A stretch of 64,000 nucleotides of DNA. Source: Corbicula japonica. Taxonomy: Eukaryota > Mollusca > Bivalvia > Venerida > Cyrenidae. This document shows, piece by piece, positions 10,931 through 21,065 of this stretch. A model generated the notes under the pieces. The model was not told where the DNA came from. It made no database searches and saw only the letters and a program-made list of their open reading frames with translations. The DNA is taken from the NCBI GenBank assembly GCA_038501625.1, contig JAZAYU010000015.1:4052991-4116990 (forward strand), read 5' to 3'. The first letter of the stretch is position 1, and every line of letters starts with the position of its first letter. Position numbers and translations under genes: made by a program.

Positions 10931-12000
10931 GTAAACTTCTCGTCTGTTATATGTTGGGGGTATTTTTCGGGTTACTATTTATCTGATTATGGCGCGTTTC
11001 TCTTAGTATTATTGATGTCGTATTTCGCACGGCGAAAATTCCGGCGCATATCGCGCTAAAATAATGTTGGCTTACTTCGTGCTCGAAAAAAAATGCACAC
11101 ATCAAACCCAACAGGTTAATTTAATGTTAATTTTCAATGAATTTTTATTTGCCCAATGTTGATCAAATGAAACTTTCATGTTTATCTTCTATGCGGAAAT
11201 TGCACACCGCGAAAAATGAAATGATACTTCAGTTCACCATCGTAATATGGAGACAAAAGCAGTTGCGCATTTAACAACACGTAAATGATCAACAAAAACG
11301 ACACTTATATTCGCTGCTTTTGAAAAATAATGTTCACAGTTTCCTTAACATCCAGCCCCGTCGCACCGTATAATGTGCCATATTCGGTTGGATTTTGTTT
11401 TTCTATGCTCACCAAAACGTATTTTGTGACATCAAAAACTCGGCGTAAAAATGAAAATATCAAGGTTTACTCAATGTGTTGTATGTTAGTAATTACCATA
11501 TATACTGGTCATCTGTTAGTTCGCGTTACTTAACAGTTATCACAATGAAGTAAAGACGAAAAGAAACTAACCTGTTAAATTTTGATTTATTTCTTCTATT
11601 CCAACCTTTTCCTGTTATTTAATTCTTAAAATGACCATGGAATATCCAAAAACAATAGAATGCATCCATATGATTGTCATTGGTGTCAGCCATGTTGTCT
11701 TGATGACGTCATCATTAGTTTCGCGGTATGTGAAAATTCTTGGAATAAATCGAACACTCATAGGTTTAGAACACTAAATGTTTAATCAGATAACAAGTCA
11801 TTTAAAGTGTGATAGGTGAACATGTCAAAACTTTAACTGTTAACTAAATTTTAACAAATAACAACTGTTAATCACACTGACTGTAAAAAATTACTCCTCT
11901 GGACAGTGCTTGCAATTGAAAGAACTTTCGTTCCATATTTAATATTTAGTGGTTGGTTACCTATCTGATTTAAAATTTAGTGGTCGGTTACCTAACTACA
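10931..12000. other. No gene recognised
   Basis: No exon-like stretch is visible. A CRE-like TGACGTCA lies near 11704 and two related phrases (ttagtggt-ggttaccta) repeat at about 11946 and 11979. The 67-codon frame at 11330-11533 has no recognisable motif. Confidence 0.4.
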
Positions 12001-12007
12001 TATAAAC

Positions 12008-12085
12008 ACTTCCGGGGCTATGGGCGGCGCAGACGAACTTGTAAAAAAAGCAAAATAGGACAAAAATAAGGCTGAAGGTGAGTGT
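12008..12085 (+). promoter_or_regulatory. Possible TATA-less promoter and first exon ending in a splice donor
   Basis: An ETS-type CTTCCGG is followed within a few bases by ATGGGCGGCGC, resembling a YY1 or initiator-type start. A 12-codon frame (MGGADELVKKAK) then ends in TAG. Shortly after lies AAG|GTGAGTG near 12078, a strong donor. This is the look of a housekeeping-type first exon, but no downstream exon is identified in the window. Confidence 0.25.
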
Positions 12086-12099
12086 TTATGCTTCATTTC

Positions 12100-13200
12100 T
12101 AACAAAAACACTATATTTGATGTATACGAACGAATACTCACCAAGAAACTGCTCAAAACTGTTGAAAAAACTTTTTTTCGTCAAACCACAAATATAGGTC
12201 AGCAACGTGACAAAGTAAACAATCGGTAGAGGGCGCAACACAAATACCGCGAGACAAACGATGACGCGACACTAATGATGACCAGTATAATACATACCTT
12301 ACTATTTATAGTAACAAATTCATATATTAATTTTGGCTATTATTAATTAACTAAAACAATATTGACACAATATGTACAATTCGGTCCACCTTATATGGGT
12401 TGCACTCAATTCATATGAAATTTCAACAGGGCCAATACGAGATAACCTGGGCCAATACGGGTTTTACTGAGCCAATATGAGATCGCATGATTCTGATTGG
12501 ATAATGAACTGGTCCAATATGGATTAAATCACTTCCTTTTAAAAACAAAAATGCCGCCATTTTGGAATTTCTAAGTCGATTTTTTATGGATAAAAATGAT
12601 AATAGATAGTCTGACTTTGGACACGAGGTGCATTTATTCAAAGCGGCAGAGGATAAGTCTATGTTGCCGCATTTGGTCGTTTCTTTTTGTGTAATGAAAA
12701 TCTTTGAGTTTATCTAACTCATCAGTACAACAACAACGCGGATGTCTGCAGCAAGAATTCTTGAAACTAAAAAACAGTGACTTTTAAGGGATTACTCTTG
12801 ATTTGAGCAAGTATATTCAGAAAAATTTTGCAAAAAGGATCAAAGCTTCGTTTGGATAACTTACAGACATGATAAATTGAGTATTACATGCGGAAATCGT
12901 GGATGGAATGTGCGAAAAAAGAATTTTTTTTGGATATATTTGGATATGAACTAAATTTAGACTGGAAGAACAAGAGAGTTGGCTGCCACAGTGTGTAGGA
13001 ATGTTCAGGTTGTTTTTATATTCAAAACAAAACAACCTTCATATCTGCATCTCCATGGTAGCTTATATCAGCCAGGTCACTGCTGGACATAGACTCATTG
13101 AAGATGCCAGACATTAGAATCAGAGTTGACACTTCATCTCTTCAGGCCGGTAAATTAGCAAGTCTAGAACTATGAATATTGTGTTAATTAATAAAATTGT
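12100..13200. other. No gene recognised; scattered 'gggccaatayga' motifs
   Basis: At 12427-12540 the phrase gggccaatacgagat recurs three to four times and resembles the arm sequence of the hairpin at 13.2 kb, so the two may belong to one repeat family. On the minus strand at about 12545-12560 is CCAAAATGGCGGC, a YY1-like start motif. Neither supports a gene call. Confidence 0.35.
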
Positions 13201-13201
13201 C

Positions 13202-13334
13202 ATTAATCAAGTGAATTCATATTGGCCTTGTTATTGGGTCTCGGGCAGTCATATTAGCCCTCGGCCTTCGGCCTCGGGCCAATATGACTACCCTTGACCC
13301 AATAACAAGGCCAATATGAATTCACTTGATTAAT
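13202..13334. repeat. Long hairpin 1 (about 133 bp)
   Basis: The left end attaatcaagtgaattcata and the following ttggccttgttattgggtc pair with gacccaataacaaggccaa and tatgaattcacttgattaat on the right. The centre is cctcggccttcggcctcggg. Arms are about 60 bp with a few mismatches near the core. Confidence 0.9.
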
Positions 13335-13381
13335 AACATTATATTATTGTCCAGACCGGGGCATTATCATATAATCGGCCC

Positions 13382-13421
13382 TCACGCGAGGGCTGATATC
13401 ATGATATCAGCCCTCGCGTGA
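13382..13421. repeat. Perfect 40-bp palindrome (hairpin 2)
   Basis: The 20-base half-site TCACGCGAGGGCTGATATCA is followed directly by its exact reverse complement. It has the same 'ggccctc' flavour as neighbouring hairpins and is followed by a CpG-rich agagcgcgcgacgtcac. Confidence 0.95.
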
Positions 13422-13979
13422 AGAGCGCGCGACGTCACAATATTTCCGTTTTGTTTTCAATCGTAAAGAAATCATCTAACACAGAAGCTTTGGAATGATT
13501 AAAACTAAAACTGAAATGTACGTACCAGAGAAATATCCCGATTTAAAATCAAGTTTCCTCCAATATTTTTTTCTTATCGTTTTCTCCATACTTCCGGTAG
13601 AATAAAGCCAATTTGGTGTAGATTATCGAAGCTCGCAGCAGTGGTATAAGTATGAAACACTCTTAAATCATAGCCTTTACAGACTCATACCACGTTAAAC
13701 ACTACTACCATTCATTATTAAAACATATTCCGTCCTGTCCAATGATTTTGCAATGAAGTTCTTATTTAAAAGCAAAAAGAAAAGAAACATTCAACCGACA
13801 GTGATGTGCTTTGTTTGAAAAGTAAACATTCGTCGGATTACGTCACATGTTAAACTAAAATGACGTAATACTTGAATCGTGACGTAGTGCTCGTTCAATT
13901 AACAAGTGCTCGCTCAAGAAGCTGGGTGAACATTTTATAAAAAGATGTCTAAATAGATGTCAATAAAGGTATGTATTAT
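13422..13979. other. Between hairpins; no gene recognised
   Basis: AT-rich sequence with several CRE-like tgacgt motifs (about 13432, 13843, 13861 and 13880). No exon or repeat is recognised. Confidence 0.4.
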
Positions 13980-14125
13980 AGAGGATAATACACGGCTGAG
14001 CGGGGCCGAGGCGTGATAATCGGCCCTCGGTCGCAAACGGCCCTCGGGCTAAAGCCCTCGGGCCGTTATGCTCCTCTCGGGCCGATTATCACGCCTCGGC
14101 CCCGCTCAGCCGTGTATTATCCTCT
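13980..14125. repeat. Long hairpin 3 (about 146 bp)
   Basis: The left arm agaggataatacacggctga plus gcggggccgaggcgtgataa pairs with ttatcacgcctcggccccgc and tcagccgtgtattatcctct. The centre contains ggccctcgggctaaagccct then cgggcc. Arms are almost perfect for about 50 bp. Confidence 0.92.
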
Positions 14126-14159
14126 AATTATTACATGTGTTACTAAATATAGTAACAAA

Positions 14160-14255
14160 ATTGTATGGTGTTAAAACTTATTATCATGTCACCAGCCTCA
14201 TTATCAAACCAAGGCCCAGGGCTTAAAAGTGATAATGTGATAATGGCCCTGCCAA
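14160..14255. repeat. Degenerate hairpin related to the hairpin family
   Basis: Repeated 'cattatca' and 'gataatg' phrases surround ggcccagggcttaaaa and end with gataatggccctgcc. This looks like an eroded copy with the same core vocabulary as the hairpins at 13.98 and 15.95 kb. Confidence 0.45.
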
Positions 14256-15057
14256 TTTTTGTCTGATTCCAATTATGTTTGTTCTACAGGCAATCGTTTT
14301 AGTAAGAAATTTAAAAAAAACAGTCAAAATAATGATCATTTGCACATGCGCTTATGAGCTTATTATTGCATAAATAAACAGTTTATTTTGTAAAAGAATT
14401 GACATCTTGTGGGCGTATGAATACATCCGTCAGTGAGACAATACTTTGTAAAAATGTTGGCCATTTTGTTTAAACTGATTTTGGTTTTATAATGTGCAAA
14501 GAAAACTGAAATATCAAAAACATATGAGGGGTGTCTTTTTAGAATTTGAAACAAAAAAATGCAAAACCATTAGGAACAGCCGACAAACCTGCCGTCATCC
14601 TTGAACAGCTGGTTTTCTGGTAGTAGGCTTCCAATGTGCAAAATCCAGTTCTTGAAAAAAGCTAATTGCTGAATTTCCTTGTCCAAATATACACACAACT
14701 TCAAAAGAATGTTCTGTGTTGTTGTTTTGTTGTTTCCTTCTTCTCTTCAGTCAGTTGAAATTTAACACCAGCAACAAAGCCATTCAAGTTTTTATTTAGA
14801 AACCGAAATGGCCTAGACGCAGGCATTCAGATTATCAGGATTTCTGATCATCAAGCACGTAAATCCATCAGCACAGACTAAACAATAATTAAAACACACT
14901 TGAGTAATAAAATCCAAAAAAATTGTCCGAAATTGAATGCATTGACATGCCGGAAGGAATATTGATCTCGAAAAATGACGTCAGTGTTATAAAGGTTATA
15001 ACGGCTCCTGTTTCAAGCGGATTATAATAATTACGCTGTACCTAAATACAGTAAGGT
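14256..15057. other. No gene recognised
   Basis: AT-rich. A 63-codon minus-strand frame (14363-14554) has no recognisable domain. No repeat structure seen. Confidence 0.4.
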
Positions 15058-15145
15058 ATTATAAATCTAAGTAAGGCTAAGTAAGGAGAAGTAAGGCTAA
15101 GTAAGGAGAAGTAAGGACAAGTAAGGAGAAGTAAGGAGAAATTAA
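15058..15145. repeat. 10-bp minisatellite (GTAAGGAGAA)n
   Basis: About eight tandem copies of gtaagg-(ag/ct)-aa units. Isolated derivatives (aagtaaggataagtaaagat) appear again at about 15456 and 15668. Confidence 0.8.
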
Positions 15146-15294
15146 AAATAAGTTAATAAGTCTAAGGTATACAGAAATTGAATCATAACAATAAAAAATG
15201 GTTTTGAAAATGACAATTCACTGAAAATAAACGATTTACCACATTGTTGTTGTTGTTTTGTTGTAATAAATATTAGGTTGAACGTGTCAAGCAT

Positions 15295-15690
15295 GAACAT
15301 TGGTATCATGCTTATATTAAATACCTGATTTTATATTTTAATCGCCTTCTTTATACTTGCTACATAAGTTAAAAAATATCCAGTTCTTTAAAATAAAATT
15401 GAATATTTTCCCGAGTCGTTTATACGAGACGTAAAGAGAAGTAACTTAGACGAAAGTAAGGATAAGTAAAGATAAATAACAAATTACGATATCATGGTAT
15501 CATGCTTATATTAAATACCTGATTATATAATATTTATATATAAATGTAATATAATCGCCTTCTTTATACTTACTACATAGGTTAAAAATATCCAGTTCTT
15601 TAAAATTAAATTGAATATTTTCCCGAGTCGTTTATACGAGACGTAAAGAGAAGTAACTTAGGCGAAAGTAAGGATAAGTAAAGATAATAA
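15295..15690. repeat. Two tandem copies of a roughly 193-bp unit
   Basis: Copy 1 (about 15300-15476) and copy 2 (about 15493-15686) both run from ggtatcatgcttatattaaa through atcgccttctttatact, tatccagttctttaaaat and cccgagtcgtttatacgaga to aagtaaggataagtaaagat. Small indels separate them. Confidence 0.88.
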
Positions 15691-15953
15691 TTATAGACTC
15701 TCTCATAGTACAAATGGTTTTGTTCTCGGTTAGATGACTTGCAAAAAGAGAAGCATTAGTATATTATACTATATTATATTGTCTTACAGTGCCTCCATAT
15801 TTAGGCGAGACTAAGAAATTAGCGAGGGCGAGGGGCTTTCTGAGAAAGTAGTTCCGTCACTGTCAAATTTTAATACATTTGCATTATAATATACTATATA
15901 CGATAGACCAACTGGACATCAGAGAGTCGACGTACACATGTAATAAACAGGTA

Positions 15954-16087
15954 AATGAACAGGTTAGCAGTGCCTTTGAATGATAATGGCCCTGCCATGA
16001 GATAATGGCCCTCGGGCTAAAGCCCTCGGGCCATTATCAACATGACAGGGCCATTATCATTCAAAGGCACTGCTAACCTGTTCATTA
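15954..16087. repeat. Long hairpin 4 (about 134 bp)
   Basis: The left arm aatgaacaggttagcagtgc then ctttgaatgataatggccct pairs with agggccattatcattcaaag and gcactgctaacctgttcatt. The centre is ggccctcgggctaaagccct then cgggcc, the same core as hairpin 3, while the outer arms differ. Confidence 0.92.
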
Positions 16088-16450
16088 ACCTCTAAGTAAT
16101 GGACAACACGCAGAATGTTTAAAATCTTAATGCGAAGAATAAGAATTACTGATATGTTAAGAATATGTTCGTTGAGCTCATGCGGTAACAAATGTTAAAT
16201 ATAATACAGTATGCATAAAAAGACCATTATAAAAGTGTCGAAATAGATAAAGCAGTCATTATACACATAATTGTGTATATGTGAATTTTGCAAAAATTAC
16301 ATAAATTTTGAAAATTTAAGAAACATTAAGAAAACAACGGCAATCAACATTTGATCGGTAAGTTACGATTTTGTCTTCGAAATTGATGTGTTAATGGGAT
16401 GGTGTATTTTTCCGTGATGTGTTTACCTTGCAATCTTTAGTTATTTATGA
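16088..16450. other. No gene recognised
   Basis: AT-rich and featureless as far as I can see. Confidence 0.4.
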
Positions 16451-16650
16451 TAACGAGAAATATGTTTTTTTTCCAAAACGGAGATATTTTGTGTTCTGTG
16501 TGATTGTAGTTGCATCTCGAAATACAGACGGATCGCCCATTTATTAGCTGAACTTGACCAAAACGGCACTAGAGTTCTGTTAAGCCTATATAGCTCGACT
16601 GACCTACTGGTCAGTAAAGGACCACTAAACAGGTGTCTGTGGCTAAGTAA
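16450..16650. repeat. Dispersed repeat, second copy of 3530-3690
   Basis: Shares gtgattgtagttgcatctc, a cccatttattagctgaa-like phrase, taaaggaccactaaacaggt and gtctgtg with the earlier copy, same orientation. It abuts the inverted CDC25 leader copy. Confidence 0.5.
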
Positions 16651-17030
16651 GGATGTAAGAAAGAAAATTTCACTTAAAGAAACAATCATCTTCTCTTGAT
16701 AATAAAAAACAAATTTTAATTGTCCAATCAGACCGCTTGGAATAATTTATCCGAAGCGTTACGGAACTTGCACCGTAAATGTTTCACTCCAAAATTGACA
16801 CATGCTCATTGTATTTTCAATTTTCAATGTTATTGATGATGTCAGATAAAGCAATACTTCGTAGTTGATATTTTAATCAGCAACATATAATATTTCAGAT
16901 TTTTAGTGATAAATATTTGACACGTAAAAAAACTTTGTAGTACAAACTTACATAGATTTCTGATCGAGAGATATACTGTTTGAAAAAATGTTCTTTATTC
17001 TTTACTGCGATAAAATCTGTCTTAGTCATA
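16640..17030 (-). promoter_or_regulatory. Orphan inverted copy of the CDC25 promoter and leader
   Basis: Read on the minus strand, this aligns with the upstream regions of the plus-strand CDC25 units. From about 17025 downward it carries the gacagattttatcgca phrase, the gtgaaacatttacggtg phrase, the inverted CCAAT box (CCAAT on plus at 16724-16728) and attggacaattaaaa. The TATA position reads tattatcaag, so the box is damaged. The leader phrase ttaagtgaaat follows. No CDC25 coding exon lies downstream on the minus strand; a dispersed repeat begins instead. It is a relic of an inverted unit, or a divergent promoter that lost its gene. Confidence 0.7.
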
Positions 17031-18400
17031 TTGGTCACAAGCGATATGCCCATTTCTTAGTTAAAATGAGAATGTATTTTGATTTTAGACCCATAAAGAT
17101 GCCATAACATTTTTATGGTAATCAAAGTTGATTTTCGTACAAAAATACTGGGATGACGAGGGGGTATCAGCAAACAATCTTTCATAGATCCATAAATATA
17201 TTCCTGCAATATCTCCGCCAGTAAAAGACTTAACATTTCAGACAAACTATTCACATGAATGAGCATTAAACCCATGTGTAATATGCATGTAGTAAAATAT
17301 ATGTATAGGCGATATAGAACAGTGGCTTTAAATGGTTTAAATATTCGTAAAATATCGGACATTTGTCCGGAGTTCAAAATATTATAGTCCGAAAAACTCG
17401 TTATTATCGGACAGTTACTCGAAAGGTTAGAGCATCGGAGTTATAATTAATCGCCGGTTTTGTATCGTGCATGGAAAGAGATTTTTTTCAGACGTTACAA
17501 TACGATCCAGGTTAATGTTTGCCACTAAGGAAGCAAGCATTGTTTTTGGCCACGACGATGATTATGGTGTACAGTATATTGTTTATCACGTTGGTCTGTA
17601 AAGTCTAAATTCTACATAGAAAAACGTATTATTTCACGGAGAACAGCTAATAAGCTTTTTAAATGGTTTGTCCAAAACATAAGTTTGTAACTCAATTCCC
17701 CGGAAGATGAAGAGTTTATAAATAGAGATATCCGACCTGAAAACGAGTGGTTTAATTGCCGCAATCCCGCCAACATATACAATACTTTTTATTTGTTCGA
17801 AATTCAACTTTTTGCTTACAGAAATCTTTATTGGTCTATAATCTAGATAAATATTTAGATGTTTTCTACATCAGTTTATTTCTCTACTGTACGTAATATA
17901 AAATATCTAATTTGTTATACGACCTTTGTAGATATAATACGGTACCAATGATTGTTGATCATAATACGTTACCAATGATTGTTGAAGACAATTGAATAAT
18001 GTACCCTTTATTTACGTGCTAGATTTCACAAAAGAAATATTTTATTACAGTCAAACCTGTATTTAAAGACTGCTCAGGGGAAACAACTTAAACTTGTCCT
18101 TAAAGACAGGTGATATTTGTTCACAGGTGATTTTGTTGTTTTTTAATAAGTCAGTTGTACTATATAAAATGAGATCTTTAATTACAAGTGGTCTTTGTTT
18201 TCAGGTGGTCTTTAGAACCGATTGACATATTTATTTGCTCTAATCAACACAACAATAACAATAACTAAAATAAACTTTATTTAAATCAAGAAAAATACAT
18301 CCTCATGTGAAGCATTTATAATAAATCATTAAATTTTTAACATTTGGATTAATAATAAAACATCGGCATTAATGCTTAAATTCCAATTGCATACATTAAA
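17031..18400. other. Spacer before the CDC25 array; no gene recognised
   Basis: Contains a small duplication at about 17940-17990 (atacg-taccaatgattgttg twice) and a phrase at about 18045-18080 (attacagtcaaacctgtatt) that recurs near 34150 and 35050. The minus-strand frame at 17057-17377 (106 codons) has no recognisable domain, and I do not call it. Confidence 0.4.
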
Positions 18401-18820
18401 GAAAGCAAAATGTCAGCCAACTAAATTCCAAACACAACAAGAGTTAAACTAAGTAGCGCTGATCGGGACAGGACATTCCCGTTGAATTAAGAAAACCAGA
18501 ACAATCGCATGACATTCACATTTAAATTAGGAAAATGCATATTGCTCATGACGTTGACAGATTTTATCGCAATAAAGAACTTTTGCTAACAGTTTATCAC
18601 TTAATCAGAGGTACTGGTAAGTTTGTTCTACAAAGTTTTATTTACGTGTCAAATATATATCACTAGAATCTTAAATATTATATGTTGCTGATTAAATTAT
18701 CAAACACGAATTATTCCATTATCTAACATAATCTATAACATTGAAAATAACAAATTTTCGAGTGAAACCTTTACGGTGTAACTTACGTAACGCTCTGATA
18801 CATTCACACCAAGCGGCCTG

Positions 18821-18854
18821 ATTGGACAATTAAATTTTGTTTTTCATTATAAAG
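18821..18854 (+). promoter_or_regulatory. CDC25 unit 1 core promoter: inverted CCAAT box and TATA box
   Basis: ATTGG (18821-18825, a CCAAT box on the minus strand) lies 27 bp, start to start, before TATAAAG (18848-18854). The same pair at the same spacing occurs upstream of units 2 and 4, with 7 bp less in unit 3. CCAAT boxes bound by NF-Y are common in cell-cycle gene promoters. Transcription should start about 30 bp after the TATA box, giving a leader of about 220 nt before the ATG at 19100. Confidence 0.65.
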
Positions 18855-19099
18855 AGTAGAAAATTGCCTCATTAAGTAACATTTTCTTCTTCATATCCTC
18901 ACTTTGCAAGACAAGTGGCACCGTCTCATCGCTAATGAACTTAATTATGAGCTGAATTAGTTTTGTTTCAATTCCACTGTCTATGTATTTGGATATATAA
19001 ACTGACTTCATGTTTTGATATCCAGTAACTTTCTGAGTTCTAACATCTCGTGATATATACAGCAACACATAATTTGGTTAAAACTGAAATCAGAGAAGA

Positions 19100-20930
19100 A
19101 TGTCTATCAGGTAAAAAGCGATAGTTATATGTTAGCTTTACATCTTTTAAACATGTTAAAAGAAGGTATTATTAACAACATGTTAATTGCATCTACTTTT
19201 ATTCTACGATGCACAAATATTATGTATGATCAGTACACTATTTCGGCGAAACAAAATTCATATGAAAATAAATCCAAAGAATCGAAAATGGAAAATCAAT
19301 AAGCTAATTTATTTCAATAACTCATGTTATTTTCAGACAGCGTTTATTCGATGGTCTCGCAGATTCTCCGGTAAACAGGGAGACAACTGATGCTGAATTA
19401 GAATCAATTATCACCCCTGAAAGCAAAGGAGACCATTCGGCAGATTCGGGCTATGGAACCGACACGCCTCTATCAGTAAGAGTTTATTCTTTTTTAATAA
19501 CTCTTTTTAAATAAAAAAAAAGTACTGTAATGTTTCAGATCCTAACAAGTAAATTAAATACCGCTGAAAATAAACCGAGTTTGTGCGTTACATGTACAGC
19601 TGAGTCAAAACAACAAATTCTCTATAGACGTAACCTTTCTGATGTCAAAATTTTAATCTGTTCATTCAGAAATGTAATATACATGTAAAATAGACTATTA
19701 AATTTTATTTTCATTTTTACAGTTTGTGAACGTGCGACGCCGAGTGCTGAAACCAGGAAACATCGATGTTAGAAGAAGCTTGTTCTCTGGAAAGCGTCCA
19801 TCTGATGATGATCTAGCTGAAGACTCGCCGTATTCCAAAAAGCTTCGAGAAGTCGAACTTGACTTGGCTACCCTTTTAACACAGGTATATAAGTTCGAGA
19901 TAAACGTACAAGTTTTTTTCTGTCCAAATTCGGCTTACAGACAAAAGTAATTAAGCATGTGCATACGTCTATGTCAAGAAAACCGATCACCGTTTTCTGC
20001 TGGGAATATTTTCACAAAATACATTTACAATAGTCATTGATTACTTAAATGATTTAAATTTGTGATCAGTTAAGACCAAACTGTGTGAAAAAATCTTCAG
20101 CATTGTGAATTTATCTTTTCAGAATGTCACGAAAGCAGTAGAACAGTTGGAAACACGTGACCTGATTGCTGACGGATCACGTGGCTACACACTTCCCACA
20201 ATACCTGGCAAGCACAGCGACCTCGCCTCTATCAGTCCGGGGACAATGGCGGACGTCGTGGCGGGAAAATACAGTGACAAGTTTGGAAAGGTCACCATCG
20301 TAGACTGCCGGTATCCGTACGAGTTCGAGGGTGGTCACATCCGTGGTGCCGTCAACATGTATACCAAAGACGAGGTCCACAGTCTTCTGACGACACCTGT
20401 GACGTCAGAAAAACCTCACATCCTCATTTTCCATTGCGAGTTCTCTTCAGAAAGAGGCCCTAAAATGTATCGTTTCCTGAGGAGTCAAGATCGTGAGATG
20501 AATAAAGACAACTACCCACAACTTTATTTTCCGGAAGTATACCTGCTCGACGGGGGTTACAAAGCCTTCTTCACGGCGTACAAGGTAGATATACTCACTT
20601 TTTTAAGACACAAACAGTGGTTTAACACACATTATGTAATTCGTAAATTTTCTTTTATACTATTAAGTTAACGTGTCTAATTGTTGTAATCTACGCGAAT
20701 TTAATACAAAGTAAGAAGAAACAAAATAAAATGTCGTTTACATTTATTTAAACTATTCCCTTTTTCTTCAGGAACTGTGTGATCCAATAAGCTACAAACC
20801 CATGCTTCACGAAGACCATGCTGACGATCTACGTCACTTCCGGGTCAAGTCTAAATCCTGGACAGCAGGTGGTGCACACCGGTCCGACAGACGACAACGG
20901 AGCCGTTTAAACAGACATCTGAGTTTCTAG
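19100..20930 (+). CDS. cdc25: CDC25-type dual-specificity phosphatase, unit 1 (complete)
   Basis: Coding exons are 19100-19110, 19337-19475, 19723-19884, 20123-20584 and 20772-20930; all junctions are GT-AG and the frame is open for 310 codons. The first exon is only ATG TCT ATC AG, and its AG joins A|CAG to give MSIRQRLFDGLADSP. Residues 1-104 are a short regulatory region with a DSG motif (40-42, ADSGYGTDTP), SP/TP sites (S14, T30, T47, S85) and basic RRSLFSGKRPS. Residues 105-310 are the CDC25 catalytic rhodanese fold: LPTIPGKHSDL, VDCRYPYEFEGGHIRGA (C166 matches the back-door cysteine) and HCEFSSERGP with catalytic C209 and R215. The C-tail is basic (RRQRSRLNRHLSF). CDC25 enzymes activate Cdk-cyclin by dephosphorylating Thr14/Tyr15. 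Vertebrate CDC25s are longer (about 470-570 residues), so the N-terminus is reduced. Confidence 0.92.
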
Positions 20931-21059
20931 ACGAATGCTTTGATATTCCGAATGCTTCTTTCATTTTGTGCTATTTATGTTTTTTGTGCTACGGAACTTG
21001 TGTTTATTATTGTATATAGACTATCATTGTTAATGATTGTTAAAGATTAACGATTAAAA

Positions 21060-21065
21060 AATAAA
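21060..21065 (+). terminator. Poly(A) signal AATAAA of CDC25 unit 1
   Basis: Lies 130 nt after the stop in a 3' segment (gattgttaaagattaacgat) conserved after every unit. Confidence 0.65.

Noticed and set aside
16441..16689. 82-codon minus-strand frame starting just after the inverted CDC25 promoter
   Set aside because: Its start corresponds to the CDC25 leader and the rest to a dispersed repeat also found at 3.5 kb. There is no protein family match.
18847..19068. 73-codon minus-strand frame upstream of CDC25 unit 1
   Set aside because: It is antisense to the TATA box and leader that are conserved in all units; no conserved minus-strand frame is found in the other units.
20177..20380. 67-codon minus-strand frame inside the CDC25 catalytic exon, conserved in units 1, 2 and 4
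   Set aside because: It is the antisense shadow of the strongly conserved catalytic exon; its conservation follows from the plus-strand protein.
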